From the NCBI RefSeq assembly GCF_039555335.1, contig NC_092647.1:11813594-11877593 (forward strand): a DNA stretch of 64,000 nt. The letters run 5' to 3'. Source of the DNA: Amphiura filiformis (taxonomy: Eukaryota > Echinodermata > Ophiuroidea > Amphilepidida > Amphiuridae). The position numbers and the translations under genes were made by a program. Numbering within the stretch: position 1 is the first letter of the stretch; each line of letters starts with the position of its first letter. Below, in pieces: positions 19,822 to 29,703 of this stretch. Below the pieces are notes generated by a model. The model worked only from the letters and a program-made list of their open reading frames with translations. It was not told the DNA's origin and ran no database searches.

Positions 19822-22093
19822 TAGCCTGGGGGGGGGGATAAATGGCAAGGTCAGAATTTTGAGACACCCACTTGGGAAATGATTAAGACCCTCAATACAA
19901 GCATTTTGAGACCATCAGTAATGTTGTGGCTTTAAAAAAAACCTTGCCCCCTTGAAAATCAAATTTTTCCCCCCAAAACACCCAAAAACTGTAGTACAAG
20001 AGTCAATAGGATAACACGTTAATGAAATCGACTAAGGTAATTATGTATACTACTTGACCTTACATGAACAGATTTGTATTTTAAACAGATTTGAGGGTCT
20101 TCAGACCTCACTACTACCCTAAGACCTCACAATTTCAGAATATGTGTCCATTTTATGGGGGTCATTGGGTCAACACCACTCTCATGTGCCCATAGGTCGG
20201 CAAATACAGAAAGTGTATAGTTTGTAATTACAGGGGGACTTCAAATATACTGATAAGTAGGTGTACTTCAAATATATTGATTAGTAAGGCACCTTGTTAA
20301 ATGATGTTCACTTCTTGACATAAACAATTGCTCTAACAGACCAGCTTGTCGAGAGTCTGCAGAAAGTTTTCATAATATAATAGTGTCCTGGCACTTCACC
20401 TCCCCAAACTCCTGCGCAAATTCTAATTTCCGCTTTCCACTCGGCAGTGTTACCATTATTCTGAAAATGGGGTCTACCTTTGGAAGGAGAGTGGTACTTT
20501 CTCTGGCAAACTGCATCTCAAGCTTCATCCATACTTGGGTCTGGTAGAAAGGTCTCAACGTCCACACTGTCCGTGAAGGGACCACCGCACGACTTGAACC
20601 TGTCCAGCATGTCCAGCCTATTCCTTTCCTTTGGTCCATTTCTTGTCTCTGTTCTGCACCTACTTCAAATTTGTCCTTCATGTGTTTACTCCAGTTGAGT
20701 TCAAGCTCCCGCTTAGCTTCTGCTGATGCCTTGAAGCCGCGGAAGGAAGGAACTTGCCCTGGTCTCAGTTCCTGGCTCTTCTGAAGTATGACTGACCTGC
20801 TGACTGTATTCAATGTGCGTAGCTTTCTCTGCCTGTAATCTGTCCCACATTGTCTCTCCATGCCAATATTGTGAACCGGTGTTGCAGCAATGTCACTTTA
20901 TTGGTCACTGACAGGATATTCCATTGGGAATGCTTCCACGTCAATCCCGTAGTCCTTATTCTGCCTTGCTAGGACAGTCTGTATGTAGGTGGGGTATCAT
21001 TAAGTGAGTCAGCTTCTTCACTTCTTTAATGTGTTCCTCAGCAAGCTCAGAGACAGCGTAGCGGACTTCCTCATTATAGGTCTTCTTCACACCGGAGAAT
21101 AGATCATCAGATACCCCAGGGTATTCAAGCTTGATGAATCTTGTAAAGTCTTCACTGAATGGCTGACCCAAACCTGTATGCAGTCCTTTGTAGAAACCTT
21201 GGAGATGAGTATGGGTAGCATTTTTCTCTATTGTTCTAGCATAGAATGGCTCCAACAAGTGCACACCCAGGCAGGCAAACAAGGAAGCTCCATAACTTCT
21301 CTGACAAGGCAGGTTAAGCGGATGTTGACGTGAGGATTCCGACTAAGGAACTCTGTCATGGGGACTGCTGCTGCCATGTAGCAGCATCCAAATCTGCTAT
21401 CCTTAAACAGTACACTGGATACATGCCTTTGTCCCAGGAAGAGAAGGAATTCCTTGTAGCGGTTCCAAGGTTTGTGAGAGTATTCAGGAGCTACCAGCTT
21501 GAAGCACATGTCCAATGCTTGCCCTGCTAGACTGGCATTCTTACTGTCTAACTCTAGATCTACCATGAAGCCCTTCAACACCTGTTCCATCTTCATATCT
21601 GCCTCTACCAACCTCATGACCTTATTCATTGCACTGCTGAATCCCAGTGTAGTGTGAGTGCCACAAAAGAGCTCATCTACTGGTGTTTCCAGGGAGTGTA
21701 TCTATAGTACAGTGGAATTAACCCCTTATCTTTAGTGGGATGCTACATATGGGGGGTATTTATTACATAATATACATTATAATGATGTTTCCAACCTGGT
21801 TCAGGACACGAACAAATCACTCACATCAAATATTTTAGAACACATATGTTGCTAGCAATTTGCAACCAGATTAAATAGCAGTACATTGTGTAATATAGAT
21901 TCGTGCAATGGGGATTTTGTGTGTAATTCAGGGTAAATTGCACATTTGTTTTTTGGCAGGGGGCAAGGGTTTTTTTCATGCAATATGCCCAAATTTGGTA
22001 TGTAGGTTTCTCAAATTACCCAATGCACCACCCCTGAAGTGGGTTTAATTAAATTCCAAAAAATGTATTTTTACCCTATTATCCCCCTACCAT
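19822..22093 (-). mobile_element. Candidate 2.3-kb insertion carrying an uncharacterised protein
   Basis: Copy B lacks this stretch's counterpart in copies A, E and F, so it is an insertion. ACTCAAGA occurs at 19,814-19,821 and 22,094-22,101 and could be an 8-bp target duplication. The edges are weakly inverted: G-rich GGGGGGATAAATGG on the left, and ATTATCCCCCTACC on the right. About 90 bp after the right ACTCAAGA (22,102-22,190) still do not match the other copies, so the right boundary is uncertain. The only coding matter is the broken minus-strand frame series at 20,370-21,705. Confidence 0.5.
20370..21705 (-). pseudogene. Frameshifted protein of an uncharacterised, probably transposon-borne family
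   Basis: Three consecutive minus-strand frames (21,705-21,228, 21,282-20,956, 20,861-20,370) give one colinear protein of about 430 residues. Visible stretches are MKMEQVLKGFMVDLELDSKN and LAGQALDMCFKLVAPEYSHK, then KPWNRYKEFLLFL; in the second frame GVHLLEPFYARTIEK and PGVSDDLFSGVKKTY; in the third MERQCGTDYRQRKLRTL and MQFARESTTLLPKVDP. The switch at about 21,275 and the stop between 20,956 and 20,861 (after YPVSDQ) show it is inactive. From memory, colinear proteins occur in several marine animals and are of unknown function; no catalytic motif I can name is visible. A search would settle the family. No introns are apparent, which favours a mobile or retroposed origin. Confidence 0.65.
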
Positions 22094-22424
22094 ACTCAAG
22101 AGCTTGGTGTCGTATATAGTGGATATGTCAGGCCAATTCGTGAGTACGCTGATGTGGTGTGGCATTCTGGTATCTCAGCTAAACAGAGCAATGAAATAGA
22201 ATTAAATGAACATACAAAAAATTACATAGAGCAGGCAGTGTTTTATGGTAGTCTGTATGATCTTGCGTCGCGCGAATTATCCAATCAGGTTTTAGTCAGC
22301 ACTAATTACATAAGAAACGTAACTGTTTTTCTACGATGTGTTTTTGCGAATAGCCTGGCAAACAACACAAAAAGTACACGTATCATACTACATTAACAGG
22401 TGGTGGGATTATACTACTACTACT

Positions 22425-22429
22425 ACTAC

Positions 22430-22471
<42 letters not shown>

Positions 22472-22484
22472 CAATAATAATAAC

Positions 22485-22561
<77 letters not shown>

Positions 22562-22581
22562 TAATAATAATAATAATAATC
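22425..22581. repeat. (ACT)n then (AAT)n microsatellite
   Basis: A short (CTA)n tract followed by about 150 bp of mostly AAT units. It creates poly-Asn and poly-Ile frames that are artefacts. It occupies the variable microsatellite place of the super-unit. Confidence 0.95.
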
Positions 22582-22757
22582 ACTCTATTCCTACAACGGA
22601 TGCTAAAATCCTGGATACAGACCCTTCATGGGTGGGCAGAGGAGTCCGGGAAGCGGCTCACATCAGACAGAGCAGGAGTAGCTTGAACAGGGACGGCGGC
22701 CTGTACTACCTACCAGCAGTTTACACCTCGCTATTGAGACGTGCTGAGTCTCAATAG
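22582..22757 (+). pseudogene. Penelope-like element C-terminus (GIY-YIG region end)
   Basis: Directly after the microsatellite, the plus frame encodes AKILDTDPSWVGRGVREAAH, then IRQSRSSLNRDGGLYYLPAVY and ends at a stop after RRAESQ. The pattern 'hydrophobic-L-D-x-E/D-x-S-W, R-G-x-x-E-A, P/S-x-L-N-R-D-G-G-x-Y-x-L-P' is the usual C-terminus of Penelope-like retroelement proteins, whose endonuclease domain is of the GIY-YIG type. Only about 57 residues are left; the reverse transcriptase and the rest of the nuclease are absent. A 3' flank continues to about 22,865. It lies between two microsatellites. Confidence 0.68.
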
Positions 22758-22930
22758 CACACCCAACAGCGCCCCCACGTGTTTATTGGGGCTGAAGAAA
22801 GTCTAGCGAATTGCAGACAGAAAGCTACCAAAAGGTGAGCTAATTTAGCTGTTTGAGAATAAAGATCTGTTCAATAATAATAATAATCGTCGTCGTTGTC
22901 ATCATCTTCATCCTCAACATCATTATCATC

Positions 22931-22977
22931 AAGAAAGAAAGAAAGAATGAAAGAGAGAAAGCTAGAAAGAAAGAAAA

Positions 22978-23053
<76 letters not shown>

Positions 23054-23054
23054 A

Positions 23055-23114
<60 letters not shown>
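22931..23114. repeat. (GAAA)n polypurine tract
   Basis: Nearly uninterrupted GAAA units of about 180 bp, polypurine on the plus strand. Lys/Glu/Arg and Phe/Leu/Ser frames (22,840-23,171) come from the repeat and are not genes. Confidence 0.95.
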
Positions 23115-23118
<4 letters not shown>

Positions 23119-23455
23119 TAGATACAAGGGAGAAAGAGAAACGTCGATTTTTAATAGATTTCCTAAAGTAGAAAATGCTTTAGTTTTAAAGTGAGAAATT
23201 AATAAGATTTCACGATGTCAATGACTTTATAGCGCTACAAATAATAGCATCAGACCCGCCTCGAGTTATATTTGTAAATGTAACTTAATGCCAGTATTTT
23301 ATTATTATTTTAAGTCTTTCAATACTTTTAAGTATGATATTATAATCTATAATGCTATCAGGGACGTTGGGGAACTTCCCTGGTACTATATTGCGTTCTA
23401 GGATGACCTTCACACTTCGTATTAAAACTATAAAACTACCCAGTGGGGTTGGAAT

Positions 23456-23807
23456 TGGTCTCCACGGCAGTCAGTTTGGTTCCGCTCCCTCCACACAAAC
23501 AGTCTGCCAATGATAATGGTTTTCTGACGACGTCATCGATCCAGCTTGACGTCAAACAAGGCTTTCAATTGGTCGATCGGCTAGACGGCTACTTCATATT
23601 CATGAGCAATTTTAACCCGGAAGTAAGCACTTGCGAGATTGCATCGCTCGCCAGCTGATTGAGGCCGGGGATTGAGGTCAATCAAGTTCCCGTATGTACA
23701 GCTGGAAGTGTACATATGTGTAGCCAATCAGAAACAGCGTTATAGGTGGCCATTGGCAGACTGTTTGTGTGGAGGGAGCGTAACCAAACTGGCTGCGGAG
23801 GAGACTA
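23456..23807. mobile_element. 352-bp MITE with 9-bp target duplication
   Basis: Ends TGGTCTCCACGGCAGTCAGT and the reverse complement of TAGTCTCCTCCGCAGCCAGT, with inverted repeats extending over about 55 bp (GCTCCCTCCACACAAACAGT and its complement). GGTTGGAAT occurs at 23,447-23,455 and 23,808-23,816. Copy A (about 14,906-14,914) has one GGTTGGAAT with no element, which proves the insertion. A 9-bp duplication is typical of Mutator-type elements (known of the superfamily); assignment is inferred. Frames at 23,443-23,854 are shadows. Confidence 0.88.
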
Positions 23808-24057
23808 GGTTGGAATTTAATCGCATATTTTTCTCGGCGCGGGAACACTTATAGCATACATTACTTGGAATACTGGAAAGGGTGTCACACACAACTCGTC
23901 ACTGTCAATCCCATAAAGGAAGGGTGTCACACATTTGCTGTATACCTTGACGAATCCTAAACAAGGGTATCAAAATAGAGAGTATTATAATTAAAATGTC
24001 AAATTCCCGAAGCGCCAGAGGCTTGCTACGTACAATTCATGACCGATTTGCCCATTA

Positions 24058-24215
24058 TCTTGAGGGGATCGTTAGATGTTAATGATACTCTTCCGAACTA
24101 GTAATCATATTATCTTTACATTGATTAGGCAATGTTAATTCCCATCAGGAAACACACCTGCCGTAGAAACAACATAGTGCGTCAGGTATGTGAAGTGGTT
24201 TTACCTGCACAAGGT
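24058..24215 (+). repeat. Nine-copy core of the super-unit (copy B)
   Basis: ATCTTGAGGGGATCGTTAGA through GTAGAAACAACATAGTGCGT, almost the same as the copy at 15,141. Confidence 0.85.
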
Positions 24216-24815
24216 GTCCCAAAAAGCGGACAATATGTAGCGATGCAAGAAATGTTTGACTCATGATATGTTTCTTAGCTTTGCAGAGGCATCACATGTG
24301 AAGATATTGTTTCTGTGTAAAATACCGACATAGCGAAGAAAATGTTTTTATATGATTTCTGAAGTGACGAAGTGATTAGTTCTTTGTTTTACTATAGTCT
24401 GTATAGCCCACAGTCATGCCATAATTTCTAATATAGGGAATTGTGTCAAAGTAATCTTGGGAGTGTTGTTATAACTTAGGCCTATGAAAAAATGATTAAT
24501 TTATCATAACAACTTTGTAAAACACGATATCAATTGACACATTGTTGTTGCTTGTTGTTGCAGAATTTTAATAGCGTACTGGCGTCGATGTTGTAGCTCC
24601 TCCATTTGGGTACTAAAGAGTAATGTTTCGAATGCTTGCATACGCGTAAGCATGCATTGTTTGTTTTTTTAATTTTCGTTACCTTTAGCAAGGAAAAAGC
24701 CAAATAAATGAGGGCTTTATATATTAGAACATTTCCGTACCGTTTCCGAAGCCTTTTTAAAGTGTTTTATATTTTAAAAGGTACTTCAATGAATATGTGC
24801 CAAGAATATCTTGCC

Positions 24816-24879
<64 letters not shown>

Positions 24880-26540
24880 AAAGTTCTTAGGGCGCAATTC
24901 GCAAAGAAAGCATCGTTGCGCTTACAGTAAAAACAAATACATAAGAAAACCAGTTCAGAATAAAACAGTTCAGAATAAATAAGTTTTGAGTCTCTGTTTG
25001 AAAAGAGTGACCGATGGCGAAAGTCTGATTTCTGTTGGTAATGAGTTCCAGCGCTTAACACCAGCTACAGGGAAACGACGATCACCGGCGACACTGATGG
25101 ATCTATCAGCCAGGAGACGCGTGGTGTCATTACTTGATCTGAGAGTCCTTTGAGGAATATAAGGAGTCAGTTTGTTGGAGATGTACTTCGGAGCAAGGTT
25201 GTTGAGAGACTTGAAAATATACAGAAGAATTTTGAAACTGATGCGTTTATCAATGCTGAGCCAGTGGAGAGATGAGACTAATGGGTGAGCTTCGACTCGA
25301 CGCCCAACAGCAAAGATGACACGCGCGGCGGAGTTCTGAAGTCTTTGGAGACGGCTTATGTCTTTTGCAGAGAGCTGAAGGAAGAGTGCGTTACAATAGT
25401 CGAGCCTGGAGAGTATCAATGCTCTTACTGCATGATGGCAGGTCTCTTGATTAATGTAACACCGGATACGCCACAAGTTCTTTATCTGGAAGAGCGTATT
25501 TCTGCGGAGAATGTTAACATGAGCAGTAAGAGACATGTTGGAATCAAAGTAACAACCCAGGTTGCGAATGACAGAAGACAGATTGATAGTGGAGTCGCCG
25601 ATGGTGAGTTGAATGTTCTGTATGTCCAGGAGCTTGAGATTATGATTTGATGCTGCAATGAAAAACTCAGTCTTGGAGTCGTTGAGTTTCAGATAATTGG
25701 CGGTGAGGCAAGATTTTATGTCAGCAATGCAGCATGATATCTTGTTTAATGCCTTGATGATGTCATCAGGATTACGCGGGTTAAAAGCAACATACAATTG
25801 CGAGTCATCAGCATACTGATGGTAATCGATGCCGTGTTTCCTCGCAATTTCACCGATGGGCTTGGAATATGTGGTGAACAAAAGAGGTCCGAGGACTGAT
25901 CCTTGTGGCAGTCCGAAATCAGTGGTAACTGGGTCTGACATGGTGCCGTTTATGTTCACACGTGCATGACCATCCTTTAAGATATGAGGCAAACCACTCA
26001 AGGGCTGTCCCAGTTACAGCATATTTCTGCTCGAGACGGTTCAACAGTATGGCGTGATCCACCGTATCAAACGCCGCACTCATATCAAGGAGTACGACGA
26101 AAACAGCTTTTTGGAATCAATATCACACATTATGTCATCCTGAACTTTCATAAGAGCTGATTCAGTAGAATGGTGAGCACGGTAAGCAGATTGCAAAGGA
26201 TCGCACATGTCATTCTTATTCAGATGTTCAACAAATTGCTCAGAAGCGCACTTTTCGATGACTTTGGCGACAAAGCTCAGGTTACTTACTGGTCTATAAT
26301 TCTTCAACTCATCTTTATTTGCGGAAAGTTTCTTGAGCAACGGGGTGACAATCGTGTGGTGAGCAGCATTCGGGAATACACCAGAGCTGAGAGATTTGTT
26401 CACAATGTTGGTGATTGCTGGTATGTGACTGTCAATATGATTTTTCAAAACCATATTTTCCTTCAACCAGCCAACAATTCCTTTCCCCATTTTTTGGCAA
26501 GGGGAGGGAAAGATAGTGTTTAAAAGAATACCCGACTTTA
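24816..26540 (-). mobile_element. CR1/L2-like LINE, 5'-truncated, with (GTA)n tail
   Basis: On the minus strand the element reads: truncated 5' end near 26,540, reverse transcriptase coding to 24,970, a 3' UTR of about 90 bp, and a (GTA)n tail at 24,878-24,816. The tail on the plus strand is the (TAC)n tract. The body belongs to the same family as the fragment at 7,943-8,192. It is inserted in super-unit copy B; I could not settle its target duplication. Confidence 0.8.
24970..26520 (-). pseudogene. CR1/L2-like reverse transcriptase (frameshifted)
   Basis: Two frames read on. The first (26,520-26,080) encodes ELKNYRPVSNLSFVAKVIEK and SAYRAHHSTESAL, the early reverse-transcriptase blocks. Then the frame breaks at about 26,080-26,100, and the second frame (26,001-24,970, plus its upstream extension) has GLPQGSVLGPLLF (residues 30-42), YADDSQLY with the catalytic YADD (residues 63-66, 25,804-25,815), and the usual C-terminal region: RLQRLQNSAARVIF, LHWLSIDKRISFKILL, and the end FKQRLKTYLF. 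The endonuclease domain and first ORF of a full LINE are missing by 5' truncation. The frameshift makes the copy inactive. Confidence 0.88.
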
Positions 26541-26760
26541 AAATTTGTAGATTGCAGCCATCAATGGTTAGTACGCAAACATTGTGGAATGTAAAACCTG
26601 CCATTATCTTCGCGCTAATTTTAAATCAATATAAATACATTTTTTGATGTTTTCAACACTTTAACAAATACTACTTCCCAAATTACATTGGTAATTTAAA
26701 AACGACACTTATTGAAGTTTCCAACACTTACACTCTTATATAACCTACAACTTTCACATT

Positions 26761-27165
26761 AAAGGAAGCCTCCGGCAATCACAACAGTATGCCTTATATG
26801 CAAGAAAAATAATTATCAATTACGAATCACGTGGTTTTATTTAAAACAAACTCATAGTGACCATAAAAACGAATAAAAACATCCGTCTCTCAACACGCGA
26901 TATTCAAAATTCCCGGGCGCCGAAATTGTCAAGTGCAATGACGTCCAAGTAATACAATGAAAGCTGACGACAATTGAGCACAAATAACCATTACGTCATT
27001 GCACTTAGACAATTTCGGCGCAGTAATTTTGAATATCGCGTGTTGAGAGCAGACTGTATTTATGTTCATTGTGAGTTTGTTTCAAATAAAACCACGTGAT
27101 TCGTGCTTGATAATTGTTTTTCTAACTTATTATAAGGCATAATGTTGTGATTGCCGGAGTTATCC
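26761..27165. mobile_element. ~400-bp foldback MITE
   Basis: Left arm AAAGGAAGCCTCCGGCAATC, ACAACAGTATGCCTTATA, AATCACGTGGTTTTATTT and AACACGCGATATTCAAAA pair with the right arm in reverse. The centre lies near 26,960. No coding capacity. Confidence 0.85.
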
Positions 27166-27859
27166 TTAGTATAACAAACCCTGAGTTTCCAAAGTACCGT
27201 AAAACATAATGACTAAATTAATGTCAAAATGTAGTGTTATGATGTTTATGATAATGATCCTCGAACTTCTTCCCGCACCACGACCACGGATTATTAAAAT
27301 TGATAAAGAATTATCACTTCATATATTGATTCATTCATGCATTTATTTTCCCTATTATATTGAAAACTCATAAATTTGGTTGATTTATAGCAATTCATCA
27401 GCTAGGCAATGTCGAGATTTACATCATGCGTGACTTCTGTGAATGTATATAATTTCACACATCACGCAAGATATATACTATAGGGATTTAATGTCTTACC
27501 AAGAAGTAGAAATGTGTCACAGAATGTTGAATCAGTAAAAGTGTTCTATGTCCCACTTTTATTTACTTGTTTGACTTTAAGTTGTATCGTATAAAAAAAG
27601 TAAGATCTACTTTGTCATTGATGAAAACTGGGAAGTTGTAAAGCAAAGAAATGAATTTTTCTTCAAAATCGTGTTTGTATAATTATGCAATTATTGTTTC
27701 ACGTTATTTTGGTCATACTCTAATCTCTGATAGCAGACGCTGACTCCGTTCACAGTCTGTGCTGTCCTAATATCTGACAAGGCCAGGCTCACTGCTGTTA
27801 GCTCACACGCTTTTGTGTGATTTTGTGATTAACTGACATTCCTCATGAAATAATCATGT

Positions 27860-27975
27860 GAACTCGCTTCCGGCGCGTCTGCGTGGTTTATTTCGCTCGC
27901 GAAGTAAACCACGCAGACGACGCGGACGCATCGTTGTTAATCGGTGATGAACAACGGTGAAACATTATTAAATCC
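27860..27975. mobile_element. GC-rich hairpin MITE, GTCTGCGTGGTTTA family
   Basis: GTCTGCGTGGTTTATTTCGC and its reverse complement GCGAAGTAAACCACGCAGAC are separated by four bases, then GCATCGTTGTTAATCGGTGA follows. Related copies lie at 38,485-38,905 and 55,769-55,920. The left end is truncated. Confidence 0.7.
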
Positions 27976-28198
27976 CTAACGTATTATTTATCTAGTATGT
28001 TATGGGCAATTATATGGTAGTGACATTCATGTCAAACGGGATTGAAACGAGGACAGGTTGAGAGTGGGAGTCATTCTAACCTATAACTCGACCAACAAAA
28101 CAAAAACTACCAATAGTATGATATCTAACAGTCCCGATGAACTTATTCAAGGAATATATACAAATAATGATATTGAAAAGAACTTTGCAACCTCATAC

Positions 28199-28564
28199 AT
28201 ATCGTTATGAATTCGGCAGACGGCCGATTCCGGATTCGGCTTTTGGTAAATTCACGTTACTCATGCATTATATTTTAATTAGTGAACAAGGGATCGATGC
28301 TGCACACAATAGAGGGCAGCATATCAATATTTTAACGGAGATCAGATGATAACAGCGTAACAAGTGCCCAAAGAGGGCGACATATTGGGTTACCGAGCGG
28401 TGCATCCCAGTGCGATCGACAATTATAACCGTTAAAAAATCGATATGCTACCCTCTATAGGTAAAGCATTGATTCCTTGTTCTCTAATTCAAAAATAATG
28501 CACGTATAACATGAATTTATCAAAAGCCGAATCTGACTTCGCCTATCTGCCGAATTCATAACGA
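28199..28564. mobile_element. ~365-bp palindromic MITE with CGTTATGAATTCGGCAGA ends
   Basis: Arms of about 140 bp: ATCGTTATGAATTCGGCAGA, GATTCGGCTTTTGGTAAATT and ATAGAGGGCAGCATATC at the left pair with TCTGCCGAATTCATAACGAC and their complements at the right. The frame at 28,137-28,349 runs through the left arm and is not a gene. Confidence 0.82.
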
Positions 28565-28844
28565 CATACACTCATGAAGTGATGTAAAAATGCAAGTCTG
28601 ACAGTAAAGTAATCTTTCCTGCTTTCGGAATTTCTCAGAACAAATAATCTGAAAATGAACACCTCCACCACATAAGTGTGACAACAATAATGGCCTCTCC
28701 TGCTCCATGATTTCCCTTGAAAGAAAATTTGAACATGAAAACCAACAACACAGATAGCCGCACACGAATGCACACTATAATCGCTATTCGCCGTAGAAGT
28801 GATGATGTAACAGGATTAACTACCATAGCAATGAAGAAGGAAGT

Positions 28845-29005
28845 CGGAAATGTTGATTTTGAGATATAACCAAACGAAAGAAGTATTTCCTATTGTTTTG
28901 GAAAGTGTAGCTTTGCAAAAATGCTATTTACAATCCTATAAGAAACTTAAAATTGAATACGTCCGACCTCAGACTGATTTTGCTTGATCACACCACACAT
29001 ATTGA
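28845..29005. mobile_element. GATCAAGCAAAATCGGTC-family MITE, copy 1 (left end lost)
   Basis: GATTTTGAGATATAACCAAA to GACTGATTTTGCTTGATCAC. It matches 32,090-32,275 and 61,633-61,891; the last of these has both ends, which are inverted repeats of about 45 bp. The left end is truncated in this copy. Confidence 0.7.
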
Positions 29006-29193
29006 AAGGACAGGTTGACTAATACTGGTTGGACTTGTTGATATAAATCTCTCTTATGCGCGGAAATGCATCCATCACAATTTACCGTAAACGCAAACTT
29101 CCTTCCTGGTAAATTGACATTTTAGCCCGAATTCCTGTTTTATATTGAGACAATGACTTCAATGCAAACAAATCGTTCATGGATGACCACGAT

Positions 29194-29703
29194 TTATTCA
29201 TAACCTCATTAATATACGCGAAACCTGTGATCCAATCAAAAGAAATTGATTGCCTGACCGCGCACTAATTGCGAGGTCATTAATAACTCACAATGACTCC
29301 TGACGCGCTACAATGACTTCTGCGCGCGCGTGCGTGTATAAACCTAAGCGTTATTGCAACGCACGCGCCTACGCGATGCCGCCGCGTTTCTGTGCTTGAT
29401 AGCTCTTGTTGTCGGCGCGAATGTTAAATTCGCCTGGTCGATTTTTTGTAGGGTAGGTTACAACAATAATTAAAACTGGTTATATTTTAACAACGTTTTA
29501 TAGCATAAAATAACATAAAATGCTATTTTGATTTGTTCAAATTATTAAATACGACGGTAATGAATGACAATAATAACTTTGCACCATCGGTATTTTTCCT
29601 TGGGGAGCTACCACTCCCTCGGAAAAATACCTCAGCCCAAAACAAAACCCTCCGATTTCACACAATGACCTCAAAATAGATGGTGCGCAGTTATTATTGT
29701 CTA
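29194..29703. mobile_element. Insertion absent from the sister copy, with an internal hairpin
   Basis: In the sister copy (32,464-32,476) the flanks are joined directly: CACGATTTATTTAAACATTC. Here 510 bp intervene. The right part (29,566-29,703) is a hairpin with ends TGACAATAATAACTTTGCAC and the complement, and an inner inverted pair GGTATTTTTCC / GGAAAAATACC. The left part contains AACCTCATTAATATACGCG with GC-rich stretches. The minus frame at 29,537-29,899 spans the hairpin and is not called. Confidence 0.75.

Larger units (their letters stand above)
19441..24815 (+). repeat. Super-unit copy B (plus-oriented), first part
   Basis: Starts near CATTTGTTATTTCC (19,468) and TTTATCAGCATACCAACTTC, then AACTTTAATCAGAATATGAT (19,711). 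It is split by a 2.3-kb insertion, resumes near 22,190 (AATTACATAGAGCAGGCAGT), and carries microsatellites, TCAGGGACGTTGGGGAACTT (about 23,358), the core (24,058-24,215) and AGTCTGTATAGCCC (24,396). It then runs into the LINE at 24,816. Confidence 0.78.

Noticed and set aside
22338-23171. Poly-Asn, poly-Ile, Lys/Glu-rich and Phe/Leu/Ser-rich frames
   Set aside because: Read from (AAT)n and (GAAA)n tracts. Only the short Penelope-like part at 22,582-22,757 has real protein character.
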